Shown: positions 1 to 11,656, numbered from the stretch's first letter. The stretch is DNA of 64,000 bases from Aminobacter anthyllidis (GCF_018555685.1 NZ_JAFLWW010000005.1:434001-498000), one strand, 5' to 3'. The notes: a model not told the origin generated them from the sequence alone. Numbers and translations: made by a program.

Positions 1-1035
<1,035 letters not shown>

Positions 1036-1169
1036 GAAAACGCTCCAGGCACGGGATATTTAAGAGGCGGCGAATGATTAGCGGGAAAATGCTGCAGTGC
1101 AACCGAAAATGCATTCTCTTAAATCGATTTAATTTCCCCAGCGTCAGACGGGTATATTTTCCACGGCAC

Positions 1170-1202
1170 AAAAAAATGCCCGGCGCAAAGCGCCGGGCAT
1201 TT
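1170..1202 (-). terminator. Rho-independent terminator after livK
   Basis: A 13-bp perfect stem (AAATGCCCGGCGC against GCGCCGGGCATTT) with a 3-nt loop. Read on the minus strand it is followed by a run of T (complement of the A-run at 1170-1176). It lies 24 bp after the livK stop and would insulate pyc from the liv operon. Confidence 0.9.
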
Positions 1203-1225
1203 CTCCTCAGCAAATGGTGCTGAAA

Positions 1226-2341
1226 TTACTTCTGCGGCTTGTAGGTGTACTTGCCGTCGTCGCCCTTGACCCATTCATACATGATGTAGCCGGGCAGCTT
1301 CGGGTCGCCCTTCTCGTCGAAGCCCATGTCGCCGAGCACGGTCGGGAAGGTGTTTGCCTTCATCGCCTTGGCGACTTCCTGCGGATCAACCGAGTTAGCG
1401 GCCTTGGCAGCACCTGCAACGACCTGCATCGCGGCATAGGAGTACAGCGTGTAGGCCTCAGGATTGAAGCCGGCAGCGCGGAACTTCTCGACCAGCGCGT
1501 TGTTGGCCGGGTTCAGGGTCGGATCGGGACCGAAGGTGTTGAGCGTACCGGCAACAGCGTCGCCAGCGATCGAGGCCAGTTCGTTCGACACGATGCCATC
1601 GCCCGAGACGAGCGTCGCCTTGAGGCCCTGGTCAGCCGCCTGGCGGATGATCAGGCCGGCTTCGGTGTGAAGGCCGCCCCAATAGATGATCGTAACGCCG
1701 GCTTCCTTCATCTTGCCGATCAGCGCCGCGAAGTCCTTGTCGCCGATGTTGACGCCTTCATACATGACTTCCGTCAGGCCGGCGGCATTCATCGACTTCT
1801 TGGTTTCGTCGGCAAGGCCCTGACCATAAGGCGTCTTGTCGTGGATGACGGCGATCTTGGCGTCCTTGAACTTCTCCGCGAGGTAAGCACCGGCGATGGC
1901 GCCCTGCTGGTCGTCACGGCCGCAGGTGCGGAACACGTTCCACAGGCCACGCTCGGTGAACTTCGGATTGGTCGCAGCCGGGGTGATTTCGAGGATGCCG
2001 TTCTCGGCGTAGACTTCCGAAGCCGGGATCGAGACGCCCGAGTTGAAGTGACCGATGACGAACTTGACGCCGTCAGCGACGAACTTGTTGGCGACCGAAA
2101 TGCCCTGCTTAGGATCGGAGACGTCGTCACCAACCACAAGCTTGATCTGCTCGCCGTTCATGCCACCAGCAGCGTTGATATCGGCGACAGCCTGCTCAGC
2201 GCCCTTCTGGAGCTGCGCTCCGAACGCCGCGTTCGGGCCGGTGATCGGGCCAGCAACGCCAACGATGATATCGGCCCATGCGCTGCCGCTGAACGCGACG
2301 AGCGCGGTCAGTGCAACAGCCGACAAAAGTGACTTTTTCAT
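1226..2341 (-). CDS. livK: Branched-chain amino-acid ABC transporter substrate-binding protein
   Basis: Periplasmic binding protein (type 1 fold, LivJ/LivK family) that delivers leucine, isoleucine, valine or related amino acids to the LivHMGF permease. 371 residues. The signal peptide is clear: [19 protein letters not shown], then cleavage near SAWA-DI. The mature start [19 protein letters not shown] is the family hallmark. I start at 2341 rather than at an upstream in-frame ATG because GGGAG lies 8 nt before it and the signal peptide begins there. It is the last gene of the cluster livH-M-G-F-DUF6867-livK and ends in a strong terminator. The exact ligand cannot be read from the sequence. 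Confidence 0.93.
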   Translation of the reverse strand: MKKSLLSAVALTALVAFSGSAWADIIVGVAGPITGPNAAFGAQLQKGAEQAVADINAAGGMNGEQIKLVVGDDVSDPKQGISVANKFVADGVKFVIGHFNSGVSIPASEVYAENGILEITPAATNPKFTERGLWNVFRTCGRDDQQGAIAGAYLAEKFKDAKIAVIHDKTPYGQGLADETKKSMNAAGLTEVMYEGVNIGDKDFAALIGKMKEAGVTIIYWGGLHTEAGLIIRQAADQGLKATLVSGDGIVSNELASIAGDAVAGTLNTFGPDPTLNPANNALVEKFRAAGFNPEAYTLYSYAAMQVVAGAAKAANSVDPQEVAKAMKANTFPTVLGDMGFDEKGDPKLPGYIMYEWVKGDDGKYTYKPQK

Positions 2342-2440
2342 TGAAACACTCCCATTAATTGAGTGGGCGTGGAGTTTCTTTCTTGCGATGCCCACCCATA
2401 TCGCAGAAAGGTGAGTTTGCCGATTTTCCGGCAGTTGTCA

Positions 2441-2464
2441 CGCCGATTCATTGGCGAATCGGCG
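2441..2464. repeat. Inverted repeat between the DUF6867 gene and livK
   Basis: CGCCGATTC at 2441-2449 and its exact complement at 2456-2464 form a 9-bp stem with a 6-nt loop in the 144-bp gap between the DUF6867 gene and livK. No T-run follows on either strand, so it may be an mRNA processing or stabilising hairpin that lets livK be made in excess, or a weak terminator. Confidence 0.45.
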
Positions 2465-2485
2465 CCGATATTTAGCTTCTGCCCC

Positions 2486-2833
2486 TCAGGACTTCGATCT
2501 CCAAGAAAGAGGCGAAACCTTTTCATAAAGCCAATTGTATTGCGTCACCATCTGGTTTGTTCGCGTGTATTTGTACCCAATTATTGCGAACGCCAACAGA
2601 ACGATAGTGTCGACGATATAGTATTGCAGCGTGAACATCGTGCCGTCGAACAACGCATGATGGATGAAGCGGATGGCGATCCCGAGCCCCAGAATGTAGA
2701 GCACGAGCTGGGTGTAGTTTCGCCATGTCTGGGCGCAGGCGCGGCCAGTCATCCAGGCAGCCCAGCCACCCAGAACGCAGGTGACGAAAAAGAACTGCCA
2801 GATCGAGGCTTCCTCGTAGAGAATGCCGTGCAT
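2486..2833 (-). CDS. DUF6867 family small membrane protein
   Basis: 115-residue protein with about three hydrophobic segments (near residues 12-30, 42-62 and 68-88) and a positively charged C-terminus. It matches in character a small conserved protein that sits inside liv operons of Hyphomicrobiales and is catalogued as DUF6867. It is 11 bp downstream of livF and on the same strand, so it is very likely co-transcribed with the transporter. No function is established; by position it may assist assembly or regulation of the permease. GGAGGATC is present just before the ATG. Confidence 0.8.
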   Translation of the reverse strand: MHGILYEEASIWQFFFVTCVLGGWAAWMTGRACAQTWRNYTQLVLYILGLGIAIRFIHHALFDGTMFTLQYYIVDTIVLLAFAIIGYKYTRTNQMVTQYNWLYEKVSPLSWRSKS

Positions 2834-2844
2834 GATGGATCCTC

Positions 2845-3576
2845 CTAGTGGCGGCCGCCTTCGAGATAGGCCGCGCGAACCTCTGGATTGGCGAGAAGGT
2901 CCTTGCCCGTGCCGCTCATCGTAACCACGCCATTGACCATGACATAGCCACGTGTCGCCAGCTTGAGCGCGCCGAAGGCGTTCTGCTCGACAAGGAATAC
3001 GGTCAGGCCCTGGGTGCGGTTGAGCTCGCGGATGGCGTCGAAGATCTGCTTGACGATCAGCGGCGCCAGACCAAGCGAAGGCTCATCGAGCAGCAGCAGC
3101 TTGGGCCGTGCCATCAGCGCGCGGCCGATGGACAGCATCTGCTGCTCGCCACCCGAAAGTGTGCCACCGCGCTGGGCGATACGCTCCTTGAGCCTGGGGA
3201 ACAACGTGAACACCTTCTCGACGTCCTCGTCGTAATATTTGAGGTTGTCGAGGCTGGCGCCCATCTGCAGGTTTTCCATCACCGTCATGCGCGGGAAGAT
3301 ACGCCGGCCTTCCGGTGACTGCGCGATGCGCAGCCTGGCGATCTCATGCGTCGGCAGGTCGGTGATATCGGTGCCGGCGAAGGTGATGGTGCCGCGGCGC
3401 GCCCTGGGCGTGCCGAAGATGGTCATCATCAGCGTCGACTTGCCGGCGCCGTTGGCGCCGATCAGGGCGACGATTTCGCCTTCGTTGACGGCAACATCGA
3501 CGCCGCTAAGCGCACGGATGTTGCCGTAGTAGGTCTCGACACCCTTGATGTCGAGCAAAGCTCTTGCAGCCGTCAC
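2845..3576 (-). CDS. livF: Branched-chain amino-acid ABC transporter ATP-binding protein LivF
   Basis: One of the two ATPases of the Liv permease. 243 residues. Walker A is GANGAGKST near 40-48, the ABC signature is LSGGEQQML, and Walker B is LLLLDEPSLGLAP; all catalytic elements are intact. The SPEGRRIFPRMTV stretch after the Q-loop is typical of LivF rather than LivG. Its start overlaps the livG stop by 4 bp (3573-3576), indicating translational coupling. It powers import together with LivG, LivH and LivM. Confidence 0.95.
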   Translation of the reverse strand: MTAARALLDIKGVETYYGNIRALSGVDVAVNEGEIVALIGANGAGKSTLMMTIFGTPRARRGTITFAGTDITDLPTHEIARLRIAQSPEGRRIFPRMTVMENLQMGASLDNLKYYDEDVEKVFTLFPRLKERIAQRGGTLSGGEQQMLSIGRALMARPKLLLLDEPSLGLAPLIVKQIFDAIRELNRTQGLTVFLVEQNAFGALKLATRGYVMVNGVVTMSGTGKDLLANPEVRAAYLEGGRH

Positions 3577-5579
3577 TTGCCACCTCCGCGCTTGGCTTTC
3601 GCCGGCTTGGCCGCTTCACGCGCCAGCGCCTTGGCCTGCCCCACCCAGTCTTCGCGCTCGATCCGGCCATCGAAGGCGAGATAGGCCTCCGCCGCCGCGA
3701 TGTCCGACTTCTTCCATCCCGCCACCTGGTCGAAATGGAAGATGCCATGATCGTTGAGCTTCTTCTCGTTGACCGGTCCGATGCCCTTGATCAGGATCAG
3801 CCGGTCCGCCACGCCGCCGCGCGGAGCGGCAAGGACGTTGGCGATGGTCTTGGCAGCAGGCGCCTTGGCTGCCGCGGGCGCTTTGGTTGCCGGAGCCTTT
3901 GCGGGTGTCACCACAGCCTTGGCTGCGGGCTTGGCAGCCGTCGCCTTCACCGCGGGTGCCGTGGCCGGCTTGACCGCCGCCTTCACCGCGGGCTTACCAG
4001 TCGCCTTGGCGGCAGATGCCTTGGTGGCTGGCGCCTTCGACGCAGGCTTGGTCGACGTCGCTGTTTTTGGCGCCGCAGCTGGCTTGGACGACTTGATCTC
4101 GGCCTTGGCTGCAGGCGCTGCCTTCGGCGCTGGCGTTGGCTTGGAAGCATTCGCCGCCGCAGCTTTTGGCGCTGTTTTTGGAGCAGGCGTGGCCTTGCCC
4201 GCTTTCGCCGGCTCAACCGTCGCGGTCACCGCCTTCGGCGCAGTCACAGCTGGTTTTGCCGTCGCCTTGGTTGCGGGCTTCGCCGCCGGAGCCGTAGCCG
4301 GCTTTGCAGCGGCTTTCGGCGCATCAGCCTTTACCACTGCCGGTTTGGCTGCCGCGGTCTTCGCGGACGCCTTGGCAACAGGTGCCGCCAATGTCGTGCT
4401 CTTGGCAGGAGCTTTCGGCTTGGCCGGAGCTTTTGCAACAGGGGCGGCCTTCGCCGGCTTGGGCGCTGCCATCAGCCCAACGGCAGGTGCAGCAGGCGTA
4501 TTCGCCTTCGGCGCCTTTGCCTTGGGCTTGGCGTCCGCCGCAGCCGAACGGGCGGCATCGCGGGCTTCGACCTGTGCTGCCTTCGACGCACCCTTGGATA
4601 CGGTTACGACTTCGCCATGTCCGTCGCTGTGACCAATGGTGTCGCTGACCGGGCCGGCCATCATCGATGACGACGAGCCTGGACCATGCGCCGGATCGGG
4701 CACGCCTTCGAGCTCTTCTATCACCTGTTCGTCGCCAACCTCGACGAGGACGGTTGTGACTTCCTCGTCGTCGACGCCGAGATAGGCCGCGATGACCTTC
4801 GGATCGGTCCTGACCGACATCGGGTCGCCATCGGAAATCTTGCGACCGTATTCGAGCACCACGACGTGATCGGAGATCTGCATGACCACCGACATGTCGT
4901 GCTCGATGAGCAGGATCGACGTGCCGGTGTTGTTCTTGATGTCGATGAGCAGCGTGTTGAGCGCCAGCGACTCCTTCGGATTGAGACCGGCCGCCGGTTC
5001 GTCGAGGCAAAGCAGCTCTGGCCCGGTGCACATGGCACGGGCGATCTCGAGCCGCCGCTGCGCGCCGTAGGGCAGATCGCCGGCCGGATCGTCGGCGCGA
5101 TCGATCAGCTCGGCCTTTTCGAGCCAGTGCTTGGCAAGATCGACCGATTCAGCCGATGCCTTGCGGTAGCCGCCGAGCCCGAGCAGGCCCATGACGGTGT
5201 AACCCGAGGCCTTCATCAGCTTGTTGTGCTGCGCCACCAAAAGGTTTTCGAGCAGTGTCATGCCCGAAAACAGCCGGATGTTCTGGAAGGTGCGCGCCAC
5301 CTTGGCCTTGGCCGTGATCTGGAAGTCGGGCATGCGCTCGAGCAGGAACTCGGCACCTTCCCGACCATTGAATCGGATCATGCCCTCGGTCGGCTTGTAG
5401 AAGCCGGTGATGCAGTTGAAGACCGTGGTCTTGCCGGCACCGTTCGGACCGATCAGGGCGGTGATATCACCGCGCTTGGCCTCGAACGACAGATCGCCGA
5501 TGGCAACCAGGCCGCCGAACTTCATCGACAGGTGTTCGACCTGCAGGATCGAATTGTTCATGGATGCGCTCGCGTTCAT
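3573..5579 (-). CDS. livG: LivG ATP-binding protein with a long Ala/Lys/Pro tail and C-terminal helix-hairpin-helix domain
   Basis: 668 residues, more than twice the usual 250-290 of LivG. Residues 1-265 are a normal LivG ATPase: Walker A GPNGAGKT near 44-51, signature LPYGAQRRLEIARAM, Walker B LLCLDEPAAGLNP. Residues about 265-320 are an acidic bridge. Residues 320-585 are a low-complexity tail rich in Ala, Lys and Pro. The last 80 residues fold into something like a helix-hairpin-helix: LILIKGIGPVNEKKLNDHGI, then FHFDQVAGWKKSDIAAAE and GRIEREDWVGQAKAL. From memory, similar ends occur on NuoE and on longer L21 proteins of this order. The start overlaps the livM stop by 1 bp (TGATG). An alternative start lies 6 codons downstream. 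The frame is continuous and the reverse strand offers no better gene. Confidence 0.9.
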   Translation of the reverse strand: MNASASMNNSILQVEHLSMKFGGLVAIGDLSFEAKRGDITALIGPNGAGKTTVFNCITGFYKPTEGMIRFNGREGAEFLLERMPDFQITAKAKVARTFQNIRLFSGMTLLENLLVAQHNKLMKASGYTVMGLLGLGGYRKASAESVDLAKHWLEKAELIDRADDPAGDLPYGAQRRLEIARAMCTGPELLCLDEPAAGLNPKESLALNTLLIDIKNNTGTSILLIEHDMSVVMQISDHVVVLEYGRKISDGDPMSVRTDPKVIAAYLGVDDEEVTTVLVEVGDEQVIEELEGVPDPAHGPGSSSSMMAGPVSDTIGHSDGHGEVVTVSKGASKAAQVEARDAARSAAADAKPKAKAPKANTPAAPAVGLMAAPKPAKAAPVAKAPAKPKAPAKSTTLAAPVAKASAKTAAAKPAVVKADAPKAAAKPATAPAAKPATKATAKPAVTAPKAVTATVEPAKAGKATPAPKTAPKAAAANASKPTPAPKAAPAAKAEIKSSKPAAAPKTATSTKPASKAPATKASAAKATGKPAVKAAVKPATAPAVKATAAKPAAKAVVTPAKAPATKAPAAAKAPAAKTIANVLAAPRGGVADRLILIKGIGPVNEKKLNDHGIFHFDQVAGWKKSDIAAAEAYLAFDGRIEREDWVGQAKALAREAAKPAKAKRGGGK

Positions 5580-7174
5580 CAGCCGTGTCCTTCCTTGGTG
5601 AAGGAGCTGGAGATGGCTTTTCGCTCATGCAGGAAGGCAGTGGGTTCTCGACTGCCGACGAAACCTCGCGGCTTCCACAGCATCACGATGACCATCGCCA
5701 CGCCGAACAGCAGCATGCGGTAGAGCTCCGGTGTGAAGTCAGGTCCGAACACGACCTTGAGGAACTCCATCTCGCGCAGGATTTCAGTGCCGCCGATCAT
5801 CACCGCGGCAGCGACCGCGATGCCGACAAGCGAGCCCATGCCGCCGAGCACGACGATGGCAAGGATGATCGCCGATTCCAGGAAGACGAAGGATTCAGGC
5901 GAGACGAAACCCTGGCGCGCGGCGAAGAAGGAGCCGGCGAAACCGCCGAACATCGCGCCGGTGGCGAAGGCCGTCAGCTTGGTCGTCGTGGTGTTGATGC
6001 CGAGCGAGCGGCAGGCGATCTCGTCCTCGCGCAGCGCTTCCCAGGCACGGCCGACAGGCATGCGGCGCAGGCGAATGGTGACGAAGGCTGTCAGCAGCGC
6101 CAGAGCCAAGATGAGGTAGTAGAGGAAGATCTTGTAGTAGGCACCGGACTGGGCGATGCCGAGCACTTTGGCGATGTAGTTCGGGTCGGAGACGTTGAAC
6201 GACATCAGGCCGAAGAAGCTGACCTTGGGAATGCCGGAGATGCCGGCCGCGCCATTGGTCACTTCGCGCCAGTTGATCAGCACCAGTCGGATGATTTCAC
6301 CGAAGGCCAGCGTGACGATGGCGAGATAGTCGCCTCGAAGACGCAGCACCGGGAAGCCGAGCATGACACCCCAGAAAGCGGCCATGAAGCCAGCCACCGG
6401 CAGCAATATCCAGAACGACCAGCCGAGATGCGTCGCCAGCAATGCGTAGGCGTAAGCGCCGACGGCATAGAAGGCGACATAGCCCAGGTCGAGCAGGCCG
6501 GCGAGACCAACGACGATGTTCAAGCCCCAGGCGAGCATCACATAGATCAGGATCTGGATGCCGAAATTGTCGACCCACTTGAGCGAGCCCTGGAAGCCGG
6601 ATGCCACGGAGCCGTTGATAAGCGTCAGTGCGACCACCACAAAGATCGGGTAGATCACCAGAACGCCGATACCCAGCGCCGAAAAATGCGCGTGGATGAA
6701 GGCGCGGAAGTAAAACAGCACCGATGCCAGGGCGTAGATGATCGCCAGCGCCCGGAAGAAGCGCATATAGCCAGCGAGGCCAGCCCCGAAAATTCCGTCA
6801 AGCGAACCGGCGAAGATCATCAGCGCGGCAGCGATCGCGAGCGCCGCGATGAAGTAGGGCAGCCGGAAGAACCGCGTCCCCACGCTGTCGGGCAGCAGGC
6901 CGCTGGCGACATTGACGATCTTCTGCCGCGCCATGAACGGCTGACCATAAGCGACGTAGACGAAGCGTACGATCATCACCAGGCCAACGACGATGGCGAG
7001 CAGGCCCCAGCGTGGAACGAGGATCAGCTCGTTGGAGATGTTCTGGTCGGTCCTGAGACCGATGAACAGGAAGAACAGGCCGAATGAGATGGCGCCCGCA
7101 TAGAGCGCCTCCTTGAGGCCGCGCTGGATTGGCGTTGCGGTCTCGTCGCGCATGGCTTGTGCGATATTGGCCAT
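5579..7174 (-). CDS. livM: Branched-chain amino-acid ABC transporter permease LivM
   Basis: Inner-membrane permease subunit. 531 residues, longer than typical LivM (about 330-430) because of about 200 extra N-terminal residues with several hydrophobic segments. The conserved LivM core starts around [20 protein letters not shown], followed by the EAA-like cytoplasmic loop [20 protein letters not shown] and [22 protein letters not shown] start at MANIAQAM (7174), 4 bp after the livH stop; a longer frame reading back into livH is rejected. Forms the channel with LivH. Confidence 0.93.
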   Translation of the reverse strand: MANIAQAMRDETATPIQRGLKEALYAGAISFGLFFLFIGLRTDQNISNELILVPRWGLLAIVVGLVMIVRFVYVAYGQPFMARQKIVNVASGLLPDSVGTRFFRLPYFIAALAIAAALMIFAGSLDGIFGAGLAGYMRFFRALAIIYALASVLFYFRAFIHAHFSALGIGVLVIYPIFVVVALTLINGSVASGFQGSLKWVDNFGIQILIYVMLAWGLNIVVGLAGLLDLGYVAFYAVGAYAYALLATHLGWSFWILLPVAGFMAAFWGVMLGFPVLRLRGDYLAIVTLAFGEIIRLVLINWREVTNGAAGISGIPKVSFFGLMSFNVSDPNYIAKVLGIAQSGAYYKIFLYYLILALALLTAFVTIRLRRMPVGRAWEALREDEIACRSLGINTTTTKLTAFATGAMFGGFAGSFFAARQGFVSPESFVFLESAIILAIVVLGGMGSLVGIAVAAAVMIGGTEILREMEFLKVVFGPDFTPELYRMLLFGVAMVIVMLWKPRGFVGSREPTAFLHERKAISSSFTKEGHG

Positions 7175-7178
7175 TGTC

Positions 7179-8081
<903 letters not shown>

Positions 8082-8425
8082 ATGGATGCGGCTCCCCTGG
8101 AATGTCGCGCCATGCGCGCATTCCTTTTGATATTTCCCCTAGTCCTAAAGTTTCGAGCCTGGATTGCAACGTGATTCTTCAACCCGTTGCCGCTTGCCGG
8201 ACAGCGTTTTCCGCCGCCTCTGTTTTATGTTGTCCAAGCCCTGGACTATCGCGAACCTATCATTGGCTCAACGCAATGTCTTTGCCGATTCCGGTGATTT
8301 TGCGCGCCATGATCGAAGAATGTAGCGCCAAAATACGCAACCGCAACAGGTCCTTGCGTCTCGCCGATGGTCTCCTTCCTAAGAATGTCTAGACATATTG
8401 GCTACTCCTGCTCCCTGCCATACGA
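8082..8425. other. Intergenic region upstream of livH
   Basis: 344 bp between the hydroxyproline operon and livH, both on the minus strand. No credible gene, RNA or strong terminator is visible. It must contain the livH promoter and leader, but no clear -35/-10 pair stands out. Confidence 0.5.
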
Positions 8426-9427
8426 CTATTTGACTATGAATCCATGCGCGAACGGATCACGATCGTCGATGAAGATGGTGTTCAATCCAGTCATCCGCGC
8501 CCAACCGCCGATCGAGGGAATGATCGCCTTCTTGCCGGCCATCTCGACCTCGCGTTCGACCCGTCCCTTGAACAGCGAACCGATGATCGATTCGTGCACG
8601 AAATCGTCGCCCGCCCTGAGCTTGCCCTTGCCGTGAAGCTGCGCCATGCGCGCCGACGTGCCGGTGCCGCAGGGCGAGCGATCAATGGCCTTGTCGCCGT
8701 AGAACACCGCGTTGCGGGCGTGCGCCTCTGCATGCTTCGGCTCGCCCGTCCACAGCATGTGCGACAGCCGGTTGATGCCGGGATTTTCGGGATGCACGAA
8801 CGCGTATTTCTCGTTCAGGCGCTGGCGCACGACCGGGCTCCAGGCGATGAAATCGCCGGCGGTGTAGTCAGCCATGTCGCGGTAGTTTTCCTGCGGCTCG
8901 ACGATAGCGTAGAAGTTGCCGCCATAGGCGACGTCGACCTTGATCTCGCCAAGCACCGGGCACTCCACCGAAAGCCCTTCGGCATAGAGGAAGGACGGCA
9001 CGTTGGTGATGCGCACCTCCTCGACATAATCGCCGACCTGCTTGTATTCGGCGATGACGAGGCCGGCCGGCGTATCGAGGCGCAGCGTGCCGGGCGTCTT
9101 CGGTTTGATCAGCCCGTGCTCGATCGCCATCGTCACCGTGCCGATGGTGCCATGGCCGCACATTGGCAGGCAGCCGGAGGTCTCGATGAACAGGATGGCG
9201 ACGTCGCAATCCTCGCGCGTTGGCGGATAGAGGATCGAGCCCGACATCACGTCATGGCCGCGCGGCTCGAACATCAGCCCGGTGCGGATCCAGTCGTATT
9301 CGGCGAGGAAATGCGCCCGCCGTTCCATCATCGTCGAACCTTCGAGGCGAGGGCCGCCGCCCGCCACCAGTCGCACCGGATTGCCGCAGGTGTGGCCGTC
9401 GATACAGAAGAAGGAATGGCGCGCCAT
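8426..9427 (-). CDS. 4-hydroxyproline 2-epimerase (proline racemase family)
   Basis: Converts trans-4-hydroxy-L-proline to cis-4-hydroxy-D-proline, first step of bacterial hydroxyproline breakdown. 333 residues, the usual length. Both catalytic cysteines of the two-base mechanism are present: Cys90 in MCGHGT and Cys253 in SPCGTGTSA. A threonine at the first position would have meant trans-3-hydroxyproline dehydratase, so the epimerase call is favoured. The ATG at 9427 is chosen because the family starts MxxHxFFCIDGHTCGNPVR. It lies 14 bp after the oxidoreductase gene, in one operon with it and the lyase. The gene carries various names in the literature (hypF, lhpA, hyp2e). Confidence 0.92.
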   Translation of the reverse strand: MARHSFFCIDGHTCGNPVRLVAGGGPRLEGSTMMERRAHFLAEYDWIRTGLMFEPRGHDVMSGSILYPPTREDCDVAILFIETSGCLPMCGHGTIGTVTMAIEHGLIKPKTPGTLRLDTPAGLVIAEYKQVGDYVEEVRITNVPSFLYAEGLSVECPVLGEIKVDVAYGGNFYAIVEPQENYRDMADYTAGDFIAWSPVVRQRLNEKYAFVHPENPGINRLSHMLWTGEPKHAEAHARNAVFYGDKAIDRSPCGTGTSARMAQLHGKGKLRAGDDFVHESIIGSLFKGRVEREVEMAGKKAIIPSIGGWARMTGLNTIFIDDRDPFAHGFIVK

Positions 9428-9441
9428 GGAGGTACCTTGCG

Positions 9442-10695
9442 TCAGAAACGTTGTGCCGAAAAGGGGGTGAGATCGAGAGCCGGCTTCTGGCCGAGCATGC
9501 GGTCGCGCACCAGCCGGCCGGTGGCGGCCGCCTGGGTCAGGCCGAGATGGCCGTGGCCAAAGGCGTAATGCACGTTGGGATGGCTGCGCGAGCCACCGAT
9601 GACCGGCAGCGAGTCGGGCAAGGACGGGCGATAGCCCATCCACTCACGCCCGCCAGACGGGTCGAGTCCCGGCAGGAATTTTTGCGCCTTTTCCAGCATC
9701 GCCTTCGAGCGGGCATAGTTCGGCGCGCGGGCCAGCCCACCAAGCTCGACCGCGCCGCCGACACGCAGGCCGGTGGTAAGCGGGGTGATGACGAAGCCAT
9801 GTCCGGAGAAGATCAGCTGGCGCTTCACATCGAAGGCACTGGTAGGAAGCGTGGTGTTGTAGCCGCGCTCGGTTTCGAGCGGGATGACATCGCCGAGCTG
9901 GCGCGCCAGCAGATGCGACCAGGCGCCCGCGGCGATCAGCACCTGGCGCGCGAAAAGCGTGCGACCCTGCTTGAGCTGGATCAGGATGCGGTCCCCGGAG
10001 AGCCTGACAAGCCCGACATCGCCTTTGACAAGGGAAGCACCGCTGGATTCAGCGTGGCGCCAGATCGCCTTGCCGAGGTCCTTCGGGTCCGACACCGTCT
10101 TCCAGCCGGGCACGAATGTGCCGCGCGTGAAGCGATCGACGAGGCCGGGCTGATAGCCGGCAAGCTCGCGCTTTTCGAGATGCTGGTAGGCAATGCCGAA
10201 ACGGTCACGCGCCGCCCAGCTCGGTAGCGCCGCCTTGAACTCCGCCTCGCTCTCATAGAGCTCCAGCGAGCCGTCCTCGCGCAGCATCGATCCGGTGCCC
10301 GATCGCGCCATCAGTGATGCCCATTCCTGCTCGGCGAGCTTCATCAACCCGACCTGCGCCGCAAGGCTCGCCTCGTAATTGGCGGGTGCCCCGGCACGCC
10401 AGAAGCGATAGAGCCATGGCGCGAGTTTTGGCAGATAGGCGGGCGGAATGGTGAGCGGGCCAAGCGGATCGGCGAGCCATTTCGGCACGTTGCGCATCAT
10501 GCCCTTGTGGGCAAGCGGCAAGACATCGGAGAAGGCGAAGGCACCGGCATTGCCGGAGCTGGTTTCCTCGCAGATGCCGGTTCGATCGAACACGGTCACC
10601 TTGCGGCCAGCTTCAACGAGATAGGCAGCCGCCGCGATGCCGACGATGCCGGCACCGATGATGGCGATGTCGATCTCGTCGACTGCTGAGCTCAT
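9442..10695 (-). CDS. FAD-dependent D-hydroxyproline dehydrogenase (DadA-like)
   Basis: 417 residues, DAO/DadA family flavoprotein. The dinucleotide-binding motif IAIIGAGIVGIAAAAYL is at about residues 9-25. The C-terminal FAD-contacting region reads YAFGHGHLGLTQAAATGRLV. In this operon it most likely oxidises cis-4-hydroxy-D-proline to 1-pyrroline-4-hydroxy-2-carboxylate, passing electrons to the respiratory chain. The start at 10695 has GGGAGG 6 nt upstream. It is distinct from the second DadA-like protein at 18168. Specificity is inferred from context. Confidence 0.85.
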   Translation of the reverse strand: MSSAVDEIDIAIIGAGIVGIAAAAYLVEAGRKVTVFDRTGICEETSSGNAGAFAFSDVLPLAHKGMMRNVPKWLADPLGPLTIPPAYLPKLAPWLYRFWRAGAPANYEASLAAQVGLMKLAEQEWASLMARSGTGSMLREDGSLELYESEAEFKAALPSWAARDRFGIAYQHLEKRELAGYQPGLVDRFTRGTFVPGWKTVSDPKDLGKAIWRHAESSGASLVKGDVGLVRLSGDRILIQLKQGRTLFARQVLIAAGAWSHLLARQLGDVIPLETERGYNTTLPTSAFDVKRQLIFSGHGFVITPLTTGLRVGGAVELGGLARAPNYARSKAMLEKAQKFLPGLDPSGGREWMGYRPSLPDSLPVIGGSRSHPNVHYAFGHGHLGLTQAAATGRLVRDRMLGQKPALDLTPFSAQRF

Positions 10696-10726
10696 CCCAT
10701 GCCTCCCCCGAAGCGTTCTTCCCCGA

Positions 10727-11620
10727 TCAGAACTTCGGCAGCGCCGGGCGGACGGCAAGAGCATCCTTGATGATCTTTTCCGCTGCGTTGCGGCGCTCGC
10801 CGGATAGTGGCTTGCGCGGCATCCGCACGCGATCATTGGAACCGATCGCCAGCACTTCCGCCAGCTTGATGTTCTGGACCAGATAGGTCGAGACGTCGAG
10901 ATCGAGCAGGGGACGGAACCAGCGGTAGATGGCGAGCGCCTCTTCGCGCCGGCCTTGCTTCATCAGCTGGTAGATGGCGACCGTTTCGCGCGGGAAGGCA
11001 ACGACCAGACCGGCGACCCAGCCGATGGCACCGACCGAAAGAGCCTCAAAAGCGAGGTTGTCGACGCCGGTGAAGAGATCGTAGCGGGTGCCGAGGCGGT
11101 TGATGATCTCGGTCGAGCGGCGGATGTCGTCGGACGATTCCTTGACCGCAACGAAGCGCTTGTCGGACGCCAGTTCCTCCATCTGGTCGACGGTGACGTC
11201 GACGCGGTAGGCGAGCCGGTTGGAATAGATCATCACCGGCAGGTCGCCGGCTTCAGCGACGGCACGCAGGGCGGCAACCGTCTCTTCCGCATTGGTGTGG
11301 TAGATCGGGCTCGGCACGACCATCAGGCCGGAGGCGCCTTCCTTGGCGGCGCGCTTGGCGATCGCGGCCGCCTCGCGGGTGCCGGCCTCGTTGACCGTCA
11401 GTAGCACCGGCTTGCCGGCGGCGACCTTCTGGGCCGTCTTCAGCACTTCGATCTTTTCGTCATGCGAAAGCATCGGGCCCTCGCCGAGCGAGCCGGCGAC
11501 GATCAGGCCGTCGCATCCGGCCTCCATCTGCAGCGCGAAGCAACGCTCCATTTCGGCATGATCGAGGCGATCGTCTGCCGTGAACTTGGTGGTGACTGCT
11601 GGGATGACTCCGGCCCACAT
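10727..11620 (-). CDS. 1-pyrroline-4-hydroxy-2-carboxylate deaminase (DapA/NAL family)
   Basis: 297-residue class I aldolase-type lyase. The Schiff-base lysine is Lys160 in FVAVKESSDD; the tyrosine of IYSNR at about 132 is the conserved general acid. The GSLGEGPMLSHDEK loop is a family feature. In hydroxyproline operons this enzyme turns pyrroline-4-hydroxy-2-carboxylate into 2-oxoglutarate semialdehyde plus ammonia. The start at 11620 has GGAGAA 8 nt upstream. It is the first gene of the operon and faces the GntR regulator across two operators. The semialdehyde dehydrogenase that would finish the pathway is not in the window. Confidence 0.87.
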   Translation of the reverse strand: MWAGVIPAVTTKFTADDRLDHAEMERCFALQMEAGCDGLIVAGSLGEGPMLSHDEKIEVLKTAQKVAAGKPVLLTVNEAGTREAAAIAKRAAKEGASGLMVVPSPIYHTNAEETVAALRAVAEAGDLPVMIYSNRLAYRVDVTVDQMEELASDKRFVAVKESSDDIRRSTEIINRLGTRYDLFTGVDNLAFEALSVGAIGWVAGLVVAFPRETVAIYQLMKQGRREEALAIYRWFRPLLDLDVSTYLVQNIKLAEVLAIGSNDRVRMPRKPLSGERRNAAEKIIKDALAVRPALPKF

Positions 11621-11635
11621 GGCGCTTTCTCCATC

Positions 11636-11656
11636 TGATATATCACTGATATATGA
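11636..11656. promoter_or_regulatory. Operator pair 1 of the hydroxyproline operon
   Basis: Two near-identical decamers, TGATATATCA (11636-11645) and TGATATATGA (11647-11656), start 11 bp apart, one helical turn. The first is a perfect palindrome. Placed 16 bp before the lyase ATG, it is a likely site for the GntR protein at 11736. Confidence 0.75.

Noticed and set aside
3754-4632. Long Ala-rich plus-strand frame opposite the livG tail
   Set aside because: It mirrors the low-complexity Ala/Lys codons of livG, has no ribosome site and no family pattern.
5564-7087. 507-codon plus-strand frame opposite livM
   Set aside because: Composition (His, Gln, Asp, Arg rich) is typical of an antisense shadow of membrane-protein codons in GC-rich DNA.
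8426-9427. Trans-3-hydroxyproline dehydratase or proline racemase
   Set aside because: Both active-site positions are cysteine (not Thr), and the operon context is that of 4-hydroxyproline use.
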